Below, piece by piece: positions 35,026 to 46,023 of a stretch of DNA of 64,000 bases. The first letter of the stretch is position 1. The number at the start of each line of letters is the position of its first letter. The notes beneath the pieces are model-generated. The model was not told where the DNA came from and did no database searches. It saw nothing but the letters and a program-made list of their open reading frames with translations. Made by a program: the position numbers and the translations under genes. Source of the stretch: Alloalcanivorax mobilis (GTDB taxonomy: Bacteria; Pseudomonadota; Gammaproteobacteria; Pseudomonadales; Alcanivoracaceae); NCBI RefSeq assembly GCF_002864685.1, contig NZ_NMQZ01000010.1, positions 86,826 through 150,825 of the forward strand. Reading direction: 5' to 3'.

Positions 35026-35205
35026 TTAGAACAGTTCGCTGTCTTCCGTGAATAACTGATCGATGTCCTTTTCCACCTTGAGGCGGATTTCATGATCGAT
35101 CTTCACATTCAGATTGATGGTGATCGGGTCTTTGGGGGCTTGCAACGCCACCGTTGGCGTACACGCCGCCAGCGGCACCAGCAGCATCAGCCACGCTGTT
35201 CTCAT
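35026..35205 (-). CDS. ynbE: YnbE-like small outer-membrane lipoprotein
   Basis: A 59-residue lipoprotein: MRTAWLMLLVPLAACTP gives a signal peptide with lipobox LAAC (C15), then APKDPITINLNVKIDHEIRL, the conserved YnbE segment. It lies between the YdbH- and YdbL-like genes, as in E. coli. YnbE multimers complete the periplasmic bridge for phospholipid transport to the outer membrane by adding beta-strands to YdbH. It is short and easily missed by gene callers. Confidence 0.9.
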   Translation of the reverse strand: MRTAWLMLLVPLAACTPTVALQAPKDPITINLNVKIDHEIRLKVEKDIDQLFTEDSELF

Positions 35206-35249
35206 ACCTGTCTCTCCAGATTGCCAGGTTGCAGGTCAGTGAGGGCCGA

Positions 35250-37829
35250 TCAGCGGGCCATCACCTGATCGGTAATGGTGTCACCAATGCGCAGACTGCG
35301 CAGCAGCTCCAGCACATTTTCCTTGTGGGTGTAATTAAACACCACCGGCAGGCGGTTTTGTTGCGGGTTGATGCCCTTGATGGTCACCGCGGCGTCCAAC
35401 CAGCCATCGTCGCTCATGTTCAGCTTCGCCTGGAAGGTGTCGATGCGCAGAGGATTGAGCGAATCCAACGCCAGCGCCACCGCCTGATTGGACGCCGCCA
35501 TTGCCTGTACGCCACTTGAATCGAGAATCGCCAGATTCAGCTCGCTCTCGTTGGCCAGCCGGCCTTCCCTTACCGCCAGCGACCGCCGGCCCAAGCGCAA
35601 CGGCAGGTAACCGCCGACCCGTCCGGCCAGCGTCACCGCCTGCTCGCTTTGCAACGCCGCCAATTTCGCCAGATCAATGCCGGTCAGCACCACTGGCTGC
35701 CAATCCGGAGACGGCCATACCAAGCGCGGCGCGCGCAGCTCACCGCCCAACAGTTGCGCACCGATGTGATCGAAACGCCAGGTTTCCAGGTCGGTGTCCA
35801 ACCCCATTTGAATCGCGGTGATCGGTGTGCCCACATCGACACTGCCCAGGGTAATCGGCTGCCGGCTGCGCACCCGGGCCTTTTCACCGTCCCAGGTCAG
35901 ATCCAGATCCGCATCAAGGTGGTCGGCCGGGATGCCGCCAAACTCCAGCCTCGCGTCGCTCACGCGCAGGCGGGCGCTGGCGCTCAACGTCTTGTTCCAG
36001 CGCCAGTCGCCACCCAGGCCGACCTGCCCCGAGCGCGTGGTGAGATCCAGGCCACGGCTGATCGCCGGCAGCAGCGGCGTATCGCCGTTGAAGGTTCCTT
36101 GTAAGGGGCCGCCGCCCAGGCCGCGCCCCTTGAGTGACAGCGTCGACCCCCACTCCGGCACCCGCAGGGACGCCAGGAACGTATCGCCGCGAAATTGCGC
36201 GCCGCCGCTCACCGGCGGCAACACCCAGCGCGCGGCGACCAGGCCGGCGGCCTCGAAAACCAGATCGCCACGCACCCCATCGGCGCTGAGGGTCAGCGGC
36301 GAGCGGGCGGTGAGGGTCAGCGGGCGCAACAACCGGTTGGCCTGCACCGCCTCGGCGATGCTGAGCCGGGCACCGGCCAGCAGGCTTAAACGTTGTTGCC
36401 AGCGCCAATCAGCATTAAAAGTGCTTTTGCCGCCCTGGCTGAACGCTGGCGGCGTACCGCCGTTGCCACGCAGTGCGCCGCCCCAGCCGTCGCCCAGGCG
36501 CGCGGCGCTGGCGGTGGCGCTGAACGGCCATTGCCGATAATGCCCATTAAGGTGCGCGGTTAACGGCCAGTCCGGTGCCCGCAGGGTGTCCACCGGCACG
36601 CGCGCGTTAATGTCCAGATCGGCATCGCGCAGGCGCAGCGTCACGGGCTCGCCATTCACGCCCACCGGGCTGATGTCCCCGCGCCAACCGCCGCTGACCC
36701 GATAGCCCTGCCAGTGGCCCTGCACGGTCAACGCGCCCCGCCACTGCACATCGTTGGGCCGCCAGTGCACCCGGCTCTCGGTGCTGGCCAGCGTGATCTG
36801 CTGATAGCTCAGTGTCAGCGGCACTTGCGTGTCGCCTTCGCTGGCCAACGGCACCGTCACCGGTTCACGCAAGCGCACGCGCACCGTCTCCGGCAAGCTC
36901 AGATCAAACGGTGCCACCGTCAAACGGCTCTCCGACCAGCCGAACTTCACTTGGCCGTTCAATCCCTCGCTGAGCCGCAACGCGCCCTGCCCGTTACCCA
37001 AGCGCGCGGCGTTGCTGGTCAGTGTCAATTCGGCGCTCCCCTGGGGGCCGGTGGCATTGATGCGCGCCTGCGCCTGCTCGACCAGGCCTGCCTCGCCACG
37101 CGCATGAATGTCCTTGCTCGGTTGTAAAACCCAGCCCTGCGACAGCGCCACCGGCTCATCCACCGCCGCTCGCAACCGCCAGCGCGCGCCCCGCCATTCG
37201 CCATCGGCGGACAGATTTCCACGCGGGCCGCCGTCAACAGCGCCGAGCCCCACTCCCCGCAGAGCCACCTTGCCGTGGTTATCCTGGCCCGGGTTCCAGA
37301 CACCATCGCTGTGCACTGTCAGTGTGCCGGTCAGCGCGGTATTGAGGTGGCCGCCCTGGATCTCGCCATTCAATTGCCAGATACCATTATTGGCGTTGTA
37401 GTCCGCCTGCGCATGGGAGTCGCGGAATTCGGCACTGGCATGCCACTGCCCCTCGCGCTGGCGCGCACGCACCGTCACCGGTGGGTAGGAATAAAGCTGT
37501 AAGGCCCACACCGTCGCTTCAAACGGCGGCAGCCAGGGCAGCCCCTCGAACGGCTCCTCGCTGTCCGGCACCGGGCAATCGCCGATGCCCAGGGTGTCCA
37601 CCTCCACCACCAGCGGCCAGGCACTTTTCACCCGAACGCCGTGGGCCTGCACCGGCCGGCAGCCGTCGCGCTCCTGCCACAGCGAGGCCAACACCGGACC
37701 CTGACGCCAACCCGGGCCCTGCCAATGCCAACCCAGCAGACGCACACCAACGAGCGCGGCGGCGATCAGCAGCAGCACAACAGCAGGAATAAACCAGAGT
37801 AGATGTTTCTTTGCGTATCGCTTCGCCAT
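35250..37829 (-). CDS. ydbH: YdbH-like intermembrane phospholipid transport protein (AsmA-like)
   Basis: An 859-residue protein with one N-terminal transmembrane anchor (residues 11-32, LLWFIPAVVLLLIAAALVGV) and a long beta-rich periplasmic body, as in TamB/YhdP/YdbH. The C-terminal region (MSDDGWLDAAVTIKGINPQQNRLPVVFNYTHKEN) is the DUF2892/dicarboxylate-transport domain end typical of YdbH. It moves phospholipids from inner to outer membrane. The ATG at 37829 begins right before the membrane anchor. It heads the ydbH-ynbE-ydbL operon. Confidence 0.9.
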   Translation of the reverse strand: MAKRYAKKHLLWFIPAVVLLLIAAALVGVRLLGWHWQGPGWRQGPVLASLWQERDGCRPVQAHGVRVKSAWPLVVEVDTLGIGDCPVPDSEEPFEGLPWLPPFEATVWALQLYSYPPVTVRARQREGQWHASAEFRDSHAQADYNANNGIWQLNGEIQGGHLNTALTGTLTVHSDGVWNPGQDNHGKVALRGVGLGAVDGGPRGNLSADGEWRGARWRLRAAVDEPVALSQGWVLQPSKDIHARGEAGLVEQAQARINATGPQGSAELTLTSNAARLGNGQGALRLSEGLNGQVKFGWSESRLTVAPFDLSLPETVRVRLREPVTVPLASEGDTQVPLTLSYQQITLASTESRVHWRPNDVQWRGALTVQGHWQGYRVSGGWRGDISPVGVNGEPVTLRLRDADLDINARVPVDTLRAPDWPLTAHLNGHYRQWPFSATASAARLGDGWGGALRGNGGTPPAFSQGGKSTFNADWRWQQRLSLLAGARLSIAEAVQANRLLRPLTLTARSPLTLSADGVRGDLVFEAAGLVAARWVLPPVSGGAQFRGDTFLASLRVPEWGSTLSLKGRGLGGGPLQGTFNGDTPLLPAISRGLDLTTRSGQVGLGGDWRWNKTLSASARLRVSDARLEFGGIPADHLDADLDLTWDGEKARVRSRQPITLGSVDVGTPITAIQMGLDTDLETWRFDHIGAQLLGGELRAPRLVWPSPDWQPVVLTGIDLAKLAALQSEQAVTLAGRVGGYLPLRLGRRSLAVREGRLANESELNLAILDSSGVQAMAASNQAVALALDSLNPLRIDTFQAKLNMSDDGWLDAAVTIKGINPQQNRLPVVFNYTHKENVLELLRSLRIGDTITDQVMAR

Positions 37830-38020
37830 GCGTCTCCTGACCCGCTTCCCTTCGATACAAACAAAGGAGAAAGCATGGCTGGGATGCAGGCTAAAAAACA
37901 AGCCCGACGACGACCGCGTGAACAGCGCTGCTTTCCGGGTTCCATCACCCGCGCTAATCCGCTATGATTGCCGCCGCTTTGCCGCTAACGGCCTGTACGG
38001 GTTGGCGACACAAGCGGACA

Positions 38021-38100
<80 letters not shown>

Positions 38101-38198
38101 AATTGACGTGAGAGGGTCAGTCGCTGAGAAGCACTGGCCCTTTTTCGTTTTTGGCAGATCGTCGACATCGACTAAAACGGCTAACAGAGGTCTTCGTT

Positions 38199-38537
38199 AT
38201 GCAACGCCACCGCCAAGTCGCTCTTCGGTTGTTCACCGTGCCCACCGTGATCCTGCTAGCGTCGATCGCGATCTCGTTCGTCATCAAGCCTATCAGCGAT
38301 CATTTGAAAGCCGGCGGTGCCGAGCAGTTCGGCGCGACGCTGCTCTCCAACGGCGTCCTGGCGATGCTGGCCGGCTACGCCCTGGGTTGTGTCTGGCTGA
38401 CCATTAATATGTGGCGATTCCTGAGCTGGTCTCGGCGCGACCCGCCGGGTGATTGCCCGGATTGCGGAGGTGATTTGAAACCTCGCCACAACGGCCAACG
38501 TCGTTGCCCGATGTGTGGACACCGCGAAAGCGCCTGA
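38199..38537 (+). CDS. Small membrane protein with C-terminal zinc ribbon
   Basis: 112 residues: two membrane helices (about 10-31 and 50-73), then a cytoplasmic tail with two CxxC pairs, CPDCGG and CPMCGH, forming a probable zinc ribbon. The start at 38199 (MQRHRQVALRLFTVP) follows AGAGG. It lies between tRNA-Pro and the convergent merR-ihfA genes. No family name recognised; function unknown. Confidence 0.75.
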   Translation: MQRHRQVALRLFTVPTVILLASIAISFVIKPISDHLKAGGAEQFGATLLSNGVLAMLAGYALGCVWLTINMWRFLSWSRRDPPGDCPDCGGDLKPRHNGQRRCPMCGHRESA

Positions 38538-38583
38538 AACCCTGAATATTGATCGCTCAGCGTATGAGCAAAGGCTGCGCCGG

Positions 38584-38940
38584 TCAGGCGCGCAGAACCG
38601 TGAGCACTTCTTCCAGCTCGACAATCATCTGCCGCACCATCTGATGATAGCGGGTGGATTGCTCGGCGTTGGCGTCGCCGGAAAGCTGCTGGCGGGCGCC
38701 GCCAATGGTGAACCCCTGCTCATAGAGCAGGCCGCGAATCTGACGGATGGTGAGCACGTCCTGGCGCTGATAGTAACGGCGGTTGCCGCGGCGCTTGACC
38801 GGCTTGAGTTGCGGGAACTCCTGCTCCCAGTAACGCAGCACATGGGGTTTGACGTCGCACAGCTCGCTGACTTCACCAATGGTGAAATAGCGCTTGCCCG
38901 GGATCGGCGGAAGTTCGTCGTTATGACTGGGTTCGAGCAT
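38584..38940 (-). CDS. MerR-family regulator adjacent to ihfA
   Basis: A 118-residue protein: MerR winged helix at about residues 17-60 ([45 protein letters not shown]), then a coiled dimerisation helix ending [10 protein letters not shown]. No metal or drug pocket is visible. This short MerR protein next to ihfA is a conserved arrangement in gammaproteobacteria, with unknown effector. Its start overlaps the end of ihfA by 20 bp, so it is the last gene of the pheST-ihfA operon. Confidence 0.92.
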   Translation of the reverse strand: MLEPSHNDELPPIPGKRYFTIGEVSELCDVKPHVLRYWEQEFPQLKPVKRRGNRRYYQRQDVLTIRQIRGLLYEQGFTIGGARQQLSGDANAEQSTRYHQMVRQMIVELEEVLTVLRA

Positions 38941-39223
38941 AGTCTTCCACCCTTTGTTTGAGTTTTTGCCCGGGGCGGAAGGTCACCACGCGACGCGCGG
39001 AGATCGGTATTTCTTCCCCGGTTTTCGGGTTACGACCGGGGCGCTCGCTCTTGTCTCGGAGGTCGAAATTACCAAAACCGGAAAGCTTCACCGGCCGATT
39101 GTTTTCCAGCGAGTCACGGATCTGTTCAAAGAACATTTCCACCAGTTCCTTGGCTTCCCGCTTGTTGAGGCCCAGCTCTTCAAACAGCCGGTCCGCCATG
39201 TCTGCTTTGGTCAGCGCGCCCAT
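38921..39223 (-). CDS. ihfA: Integration host factor alpha subunit
   Basis: A 100-residue DNA-bending protein. It starts [18 protein letters not shown] and has the beta-arm region [44 protein letters not shown]. With IhfB it bends DNA for recombination, replication and sigma-54 or Gac-type promoters. The ATG at 39223 is the conserved start; the longer frame from 39253 is not. It lies 26 bp after pheT. Confidence 0.97.
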   Translation of the reverse strand: MGALTKADMADRLFEELGLNKREAKELVEMFFEQIRDSLENNRPVKLSGFGNFDLRDKSERPGRNPKTGEEIPISARRVVTFRPGQKLKQRVEDYARTQS

Positions 39224-39249
39224 CGAAATGCCTCGACTACGCCCCCGAA

Positions 39250-41631
39250 TCAATCCCTGAGGGTAGCGTTAAACTGTTGTTTTAACTGAGATACTACGGT
39301 GTCCACCAGGTCATTGACCTGGGCGTCCCTAAGAGTGCGCGAAGGATCCTGGAAGGTCAAGGTCAGCCCCAGGCTTTTGCGCCCGGCTTCAATGTGCTCG
39401 CCCTGATACAGGTCAAACACCTCGACCTGGCGCAACCGTTCGTCACAGACGCCATGCACCGCCGCGATCAGATCGCCAACGGCGACATCGGTGTCGACCA
39501 CGAACGCCAGATCGCGACGCACCCGTGGTTGATCGGAGACCGTCTCAAAGCGCGGCAGGCGACCCTCGCGCAGCGGCGCCAGCGCCAGTTCGAACAGGAA
39601 GATCTCAGCGGGCAGGTCGAGCTGCGCGGCCAGGCGCGGGTGCAGCCGGCCGAGGTGACCCACCACTTGTTCGCCACGGCGCAGTTCGGCGCATTGGCCC
39701 GGGTGCAATGCCGGGTGGCTGCCCGGGTGAAACGAAAACGCCGCCGGGTCGGACAACGTCAGCAGCGCTTCCACGTTTCCTTTCAGGTCGTAGAAATCGG
39801 TGCCACGGCGCTGTCGGCCCTGCTCCCAGTGCGCCGGCAAGGCACTGCCGTAGAGAAGACCGGCCACCATCGGTTCCTGCCTGAGGCCGTCGCGCTCGGG
39901 CACGAACCGCAGGCCGGTTTCAAACAGGCGCAGCCGATCGCTCTGCCGGTTAAGATTGCGCTCCGCCGCGTTCAACAGACCGGCCATCAGGGTGGTGCGC
40001 ATCACGCCGAGGTCGGCGGAAATCGGATTGAGCAGGGCCAGCGGTTGATGCAGCGGGTCCACTTTGGCGAGCAATTCAGGGGCGACGAAACTGTAGGTGA
40101 TCGCCTCCAGATAACCGAGATCACGCAGCGCGTCGCCGACCCGCCGCAGCGGCACGGTCGCCTCGGGCTGGGCGTTGTCCGCCGGGCTGCCGGCGGGCAC
40201 CCGGCTGGGAATGCGGTCGTAGCCGTACACGCGCGCCAGCTCTTCGATCAGGTCTTCCTGAATCGCCATGTCAAAACGCCAGCTCGGCGCGGTCACCGAC
40301 CACTGGCCAGGGGCATGGGTTTTCAACGTCATACCCAGGCGGCCAAGGATGTCTTCAATGGTGTCGTTGTCCAGGGGCGCGCCCAACAGCTGGGTGACAC
40401 GCTGCGCGCTCAGCTCGATCACCGCCGGCTGCGGCAGGCTCGCTGGGTCGAGTTGCTCGGTGACCGGCCCGGGGCGCCCACCGGCGATCTCCAGGATCAG
40501 CGCGGTGGCCCGTTCCATCGCCTGCCATTGCAACGCCGGGTCCACGCCGCGCTCGAAGCGATGGGACGCGTCGGTGTGCAAGCCGTGGGCGCGGGCGCGG
40601 CCCACCACCGCCAGCGGGCTGAAAAAGGCGCATTCCAGAAACAGATGGCGGGTCTGCGCGCCGACCGCCGAGGGGCGCCCACCCATGATGCCCGCCAGGG
40701 CCACCGGGCCATTGTGATCGGCGATCACCAGAGTGTCGTCACCCAACGCCAGGGTCTGATCGTCCAGGCTGAGCAGGGTCTCGCCGCTGTTCGCCTGGCG
40801 CACGATCACGGCACCGGCGAGGCGCTCCAGGTCAAAGGCGTGCAACGGCTGGCCCAATTCCAGCAGCACGTAATTGGTCACATCCACGATCGGATCGATG
40901 CTGCGCAGCCCGGCGCGGCGCAGGCGCTCCACCATCCACATCGGGGTGGCGGCGGTCACGTCCACGTCGCGAATCACCCGGCCCAGATAACGGGGACAGC
41001 CGGCGGTGTCTTCCACGGTGATCGGAAAGGTGTCGTCGATCACCGCCGCCACCGGCGCGATTTCCGGCTCGTTGAGGGCGACGCGGTTGAGCACGCCCAC
41101 TTCCCGGGCAACACCACGCACGCTCAGGCAATCGGCGCGGTTGGGGGTCAGATCCACCTCGATGATGGTGTCGTTCAGTTGCAAATATTCACGGATATCC
41201 GCGCCCAGCGGGGCATCCTCGGGCAATTCCAGAAGGCCGTCGATGACGTCTTCCAGACCCAATTCCGAGGCGCCGCACAGCATGCCTTCCGAGGGCTCGC
41301 CGCGCAGTTTCGCTTTCTTGATCTTGAGATCACCGGGCAATTGCGCGCCCACTTTCGCCAGCGGCACCACCAGCCCCTCGCGGGCGTTCGGCGCGCCGCA
41401 CACCACCGGGTACACCTGGCTGCCGTCGTCGACTTCGCACAGGCGCAGTTTGTCCGCGTCCGGATGCGGCCGGCAGCTGTTGATGCGCGCCACCACCACG
41501 CCGCTGAACGGCGGCACCGCCGGCTCCACGGCATCCACTTCCAGGCCGGCCATGGTGATCTGCCGAACCAGGGTGTCGGTGTCGATTTCGGGGTTGGCCC
41601 ACTGCCGCAACCAGGCTTCGTTGAAACGCAT
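39250..41631 (-). CDS. pheT: Phenylalanine-tRNA ligase beta subunit
   Basis: 793 residues, the expected size. The N-terminal EMAP/OB-fold tRNA-binding domain (about 40-150), the B3/B4 editing domain, the B5 domain, the class-II-like catalytic core and the C-terminal ferredoxin-fold anticodon-binding domain ([22 protein letters not shown]) are in order. It forms an alpha2-beta2 enzyme with PheS and edits Tyr-tRNA(Phe). 63 bp downstream of pheS. Confidence 0.98.
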   Translation of the reverse strand: MRFNEAWLRQWANPEIDTDTLVRQITMAGLEVDAVEPAVPPFSGVVVARINSCRPHPDADKLRLCEVDDGSQVYPVVCGAPNAREGLVVPLAKVGAQLPGDLKIKKAKLRGEPSEGMLCGASELGLEDVIDGLLELPEDAPLGADIREYLQLNDTIIEVDLTPNRADCLSVRGVAREVGVLNRVALNEPEIAPVAAVIDDTFPITVEDTAGCPRYLGRVIRDVDVTAATPMWMVERLRRAGLRSIDPIVDVTNYVLLELGQPLHAFDLERLAGAVIVRQANSGETLLSLDDQTLALGDDTLVIADHNGPVALAGIMGGRPSAVGAQTRHLFLECAFFSPLAVVGRARAHGLHTDASHRFERGVDPALQWQAMERATALILEIAGGRPGPVTEQLDPASLPQPAVIELSAQRVTQLLGAPLDNDTIEDILGRLGMTLKTHAPGQWSVTAPSWRFDMAIQEDLIEELARVYGYDRIPSRVPAGSPADNAQPEATVPLRRVGDALRDLGYLEAITYSFVAPELLAKVDPLHQPLALLNPISADLGVMRTTLMAGLLNAAERNLNRQSDRLRLFETGLRFVPERDGLRQEPMVAGLLYGSALPAHWEQGRQRRGTDFYDLKGNVEALLTLSDPAAFSFHPGSHPALHPGQCAELRRGEQVVGHLGRLHPRLAAQLDLPAEIFLFELALAPLREGRLPRFETVSDQPRVRRDLAFVVDTDVAVGDLIAAVHGVCDERLRQVEVFDLYQGEHIEAGRKSLGLTLTFQDPSRTLRDAQVNDLVDTVVSQLKQQFNATLRD

Positions 41632-41694
41632 TCTTGGTGATCCTCGGGGTCCGTCTCTTGCTTGTTGTCGTGGTACGTGCGCGATGCGCCGGCG

Positions 41695-42873
<1,179 letters not shown>

Positions 42874-42878
42874 TCAGC

Positions 42879-43238
42879 TCAGGCGGCGAGACTCGCTTTG
42901 GCTTTTTCGGCCAAAGCACCAAACGCCACCTGATCGCGAACCGCCAGGTCCGCCAGCACTTTACGATCAATTTCCACCGACGCCTTTTTCAGGCCATCGA
43001 TCATGCGGCTGTAGGACAGGCCGTTGTTGCGGGCCGCGGCGTTGATGCGCACGATCCACAGACGACGGAACTGACGCTTGCGCACTTTACGGTCACGGTA
43101 GGCATACTGGCCGGCTTTGATCACCGCCTGTACGGCTACGCGGAAAACGCGGCTGCGCGCTCCGTAGTAACCTTTTGCTTGCTTGAGGATTTTCTTGTGC
43201 CGGCGACGCGCCTGCACACCACGCTTAACTCGAGCCAT
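42879..43238 (-). CDS. rplT: 50S ribosomal protein L20
   Basis: 119 residues, [30 protein letters not shown], the near-universal L20 N-terminus. Binds 23S rRNA early in 50S assembly. In E. coli L20 also represses its own operon at a pseudoknot in the infC-rpmI mRNA; no such structure was mapped here. Follows rpmI by 27 bp. Confidence 0.98.
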   Translation of the reverse strand: MARVKRGVQARRRHKKILKQAKGYYGARSRVFRVAVQAVIKAGQYAYRDRKVRKRQFRRLWIVRINAAARNNGLSYSRMIDGLKKASVEIDRKVLADLAVRDQVAFGALAEKAKASLAA

Positions 43239-43265
43239 TGTTCAGACCTCCAAAAAACCGCTGAT

Positions 43266-43460
43266 TCAGCTGTAGGGCATCATGCGTTTGACCAGCGCCA
43301 CATCACTTTCGTGGACGGCGGTCTTGGGACGCAGATGGCGAATCGTCTTGGCGCTTTTCTTCGTCAAGATGTGGTTTTTGAATGCCTGCTTACGCTTGAA
43401 ACCGGAGGCGGTTTTTTTAAAACGCTTTGCAGCCCCGCGGTTCGTCTTGATCTTTGGCAT
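43266..43460 (-). CDS. rpmI: 50S ribosomal protein L35
   Basis: 64 residues, [30 protein letters not shown], full-length bL35 with the expected basic composition. Middle gene of infC-rpmI-rplT. Confidence 0.97.
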   Translation of the reverse strand: MPKIKTNRGAAKRFKKTASGFKRKQAFKNHILTKKSAKTIRHLRPKTAVHESDVALVKRMMPYS

Positions 43461-43512
43461 GATACCTGTCTCAAGTTCGTGTGAATAAAAACAAAAGCAA
43501 CCGGCGATCCGG

Positions 43513-44052
43513 TTACTTTTTCTTCTTGCCCGGGCTGAGCACCATGATCATCTGGCGCCCTTCCATGTTCGGGTACTGTTCGACGGAGCCGTACTCCGCC
43601 AGATCCGCTTCGACCCGTGACAGCAGTTCGCGACCCAGCTCCTGGTGAGCCATCTCACGACCTCTGAAGCGCACGGTCACTTTCGCTTTGTCGCCGGCTT
43701 CCAGGAAACGCTTGAGGTTACGCAGTTTCACCTCATAGTCGCCGGAATCGGTGCCGGGACGGAATTTCATCTCTTTCACCTGGGTCTGGCGTGTCTTCTT
43801 GCGCGATTCCCGGGCTTTTTGCTTCTGTTCGAACAGATGCTTGCCGTAATCCATGATCCGGCAGACGGGCGGTTCCGCACCAGGGGAGATTTCCACCAGA
43901 TCCAGCTGCTTGGCGACGGCCTTTTCCAATGCCTCGTCACGAGGCACGATGCCGATCTGTTCGCCGTCCACGTCGATCAACCGGACTTCGGTTGCCTGGA
44001 TTTGCTGATTGATGTTGGCACGCTGGTCGCGGCCTTTGCCTCCACGCTTAAT
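43513..44052 (-). CDS. infC: Translation initiation factor IF-3, ATT start
   Basis: 179 residues. The N-terminal domain ([32 protein letters not shown]) and C-terminal domain ([47 protein letters not shown]) are complete. I place the start at an ATT codon at 44052 with GGAGG 8 bp upstream. The frame upstream of it (to 44289) has no IF-3 homology and passes into a tRNA gene. Rare AUU starts are a known autoregulatory feature of infC, since IF-3 itself rejects them. Confidence 0.95.
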   Translation of the reverse strand: MKRGGKGRDQRANINQQIQATEVRLIDVDGEQIGIVPRDEALEKAVAKQLDLVEISPGAEPPVCRIMDYGKHLFEQKQKARESRKKTRQTQVKEMKFRPGTDSGDYEVKLRNLKRFLEAGDKAKVTVRFRGREMAHQELGRELLSRVEADLAEYGSVEQYPNMEGRQMIMVLSPGKKKK

Positions 44053-44244
44053 GTCGTGAACCTCCAAGTAATGAATCTTATCGGGGCAAATTTCCCGGGC
44101 CAGCTGCCCGCTCACACGGGATTCGGCCACGTTCGGTGAAATTTCGCCCCAGCCATCTTTCGAACTAGCCGGGCATTGTAGGTCACGCCATGGGGCCCGT
44201 AAACCCGGACCGGGCGCTGGCTGGTCTGAAAGATGGAGCGAAAC

Positions 44245-44321
44245 TGGTAGGCACGAGTGGATTCGAACCACCGACCCCCACCATGTCAAGGTGGTGCTCT
44301 AACCAACTGAGCTACGTGCCT
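44245..44321 (-). tRNA. tRNA-Val (anticodon GAC)
   Basis: A full cloverleaf on the minus strand: acceptor AGGCACG/CGTGCCT, D arm GCTC/GAGC, anticodon arm CCACC-TTGACAT-GGTGG with GAC at 34-36, T arm GGTGG-TTCGAAT-CCACT (one G-T pair), encoded ACCA. It lies upstream of infC on the same strand. Confidence 0.95.
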
Positions 44322-44415
44322 GCAGAGGGGCGTGATTTTAGGGAGCAACGGCGACGCTGGCAAGCCCCACCGGGCAATTTTTCCTGCTAATCCGCCGGGT
44401 TAGAGCACCGATGGC

Positions 44416-45129
44416 TCATTTTCGGCGCCCGCCCCAGGCGGCCTCGATCTGGCGAGCCCGGGTGATCGACTCCTGCACCAGCGCGGACTGATGCTCGGCG
44501 AACTCGCGGATAATCTCCAGCGCCGAGCGCACGTCACGGCGAAAAATGGTCTCCACCAGGGCCTTGAAGAACGACAGGCATTCTTTCATTTCATCGCCGT
44601 CCAGGTGCAGGGCCATGAACCAGGTGCGCTGCAGCGCCGGCTGCAGATCGGCGAGCACGTCCTGCACGAAACCGTTGCCGGCGAACAGGTAGGCGTGGGA
44701 CAAAAACCGGAAGCTGAGCTGGAAAAAGCGCTCCAGGTCGCGCTCGGCGCTGGCCAGTTGCAGTTCGTGGATCAGCTCGATAAAGGGGTCCAGGTCGTCT
44801 TCACGGACACTCTTGATGGCCTTGCGAATGACCAGCCCGAGCAGCACCTGAACCAGCTCATAGAGGCCGCGCACCTGGGCCTCGGACATCTCTTTCACCA
44901 CCGCGCCCCGGCGCGGCAGAATGTCGATCAGGTGACGGCGCTGCAGGATCAGCAGCGCCTCACGCACCGAGCCCCGGCTGACGTCCAGTTCGCCGGCCAC
45001 GCGCATCTCCTGGATGCGGTCACCGGCCAGCAACTCGCCACGGATGATCTGCCCGGCCAGATGGCCGGCGATTTGCTCGGAAAGGCTTTCTCGGGCTTGA
45101 AAGGTCACGGCGTCAACATTGTTTAACAT
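44416..45129 (-). CDS. GntR-family regulator, FCD (FadR/VanR-type) ligand domain
   Basis: A 237-residue regulator. The winged helix is at about residues 12-75 (LSEQIAGHLAGQIIRGELLAGDRIQEMRVAGELDVSRGSVREALLILQRRHLI), then an all-alpha FCD domain that usually binds an organic acid with a metal. It is divergent from the HD protein at 45341. An inverted repeat upstream of its start could be its own operator. The effector is unknown. Confidence 0.92.
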   Translation of the reverse strand: MLNNVDAVTFQARESLSEQIAGHLAGQIIRGELLAGDRIQEMRVAGELDVSRGSVREALLILQRRHLIDILPRRGAVVKEMSEAQVRGLYELVQVLLGLVIRKAIKSVREDDLDPFIELIHELQLASAERDLERFFQLSFRFLSHAYLFAGNGFVQDVLADLQPALQRTWFMALHLDGDEMKECLSFFKALVETIFRRDVRSALEIIREFAEHQSALVQESITRARQIEAAWGGRRK

Positions 45130-45140
45130 AGAAGCTATAT

Positions 45141-45164
45141 TGTCGGACTATAAAACAACCGACA
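45141..45164. promoter_or_regulatory. Inverted repeat upstream of the GntR gene
   Basis: TGTCGG-N12-CCGACA, 12-35 bp upstream of the GntR start, within an A/T-rich stretch that could hold its promoter. A plausible autoregulatory site; it is longer-spaced than common FCD-GntR operators. Confidence 0.4.
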
Positions 45165-45340
45165 CTGATCACCAATGGCTTCGTCGGTTCACGGCAAAGC
45201 ATTTTGTTCCCGGGCCGGTGACAACAGCACCGCGCTCTGGTTAATTGGTACTCAGGAACCGGCTCAACCGTGCCGATCACGGCCAACCGGGTAGACAACA
45301 ACACTCACCGACTCACACGGCCTGGCCGCTGGGGCACACG

Positions 45341-45895
45341 ATGACAAGGTTGATCACCGAACTGGCGCAGCTTGACGCCCTGTTCGATCGCCACGCGGAA
45401 CGTTTCGGACGGGACCAGACCCCGTACCGCAACCATGTGTATCGCGTTATCAACCTGGTGGCGGCGCAGAGGGCGCCGGCCGGTGAGTTGCCCGATGAGG
45501 AGCTGGGCAAACTGGAGCTGGCCGGGTTCTTCCACGACGCCGGCATCTGGCTGGCCTGTACCTTCGATTACCTGGGGCCGTCCGCCCGCCTCGCCTGCCA
45601 CTATCTTCAAGAGCAGGGCCTGCAGAGCTGGAGCGACGAAATCCACGCGATGATCGTGCATCACCACAAAATCACCCCCAGCGAGCATGAGCCGGCCAGT
45701 CTGGTGGAGGCGTTCCGCCGCGCCGACTGGATTGATCTGTCGCTGGGGCTGGTGCGCTTCGGCGTGCCCCGCGAGCGCATTCGCGAAATCAATCGGCGCT
45801 TCCCCAATGCCGGTTTCCACCAGTTGCTGCTGACCCTGAGCGCGCGCCAGTTGCTCACCCAGCCGTGGCGACCATTGCCGATGATAAGACTGTAG
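45341..45895 (+). CDS. HD-domain protein, probable phosphohydrolase
   Basis: 184 residues. Metal-site residues of an HD domain are visible: H32 in YRNHVYR, the H65-D66 pair in FFHDAGIW, and H108-H110 in IVHHHK. No nucleotidyltransferase or kinase domain is attached. Such small HD proteins hydrolyse nucleotides or phosphoesters, but the substrate is open. It precedes the oxidase operon by 128 bp on the same strand; co-regulation is uncertain. Confidence 0.82.
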   Translation: MTRLITELAQLDALFDRHAERFGRDQTPYRNHVYRVINLVAAQRAPAGELPDEELGKLELAGFFHDAGIWLACTFDYLGPSARLACHYLQEQGLQSWSDEIHAMIVHHHKITPSEHEPASLVEAFRRADWIDLSLGLVRFGVPRERIREINRRFPNAGFHQLLLTLSARQLLTQPWRPLPMIRL

Positions 45896-46023
45896 GCCAC
45901 GCCCTCGCCTGCGACCTTTTGTCCAACTTTACCGATGCCGCCGGCTTGTTAGTATAAAGGCGATCCCCGGCATCGCGGCACGCTCTCCGCCGGGCCTGGC
46001 CAAACCGGTGAGGAGGAGTTCGC

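Noticed and set aside
39394..41640. 748-codon plus-strand frame inside pheT
   Set aside because: Antisense shadow with low-complexity Q/H/R composition; pheT is unambiguous.
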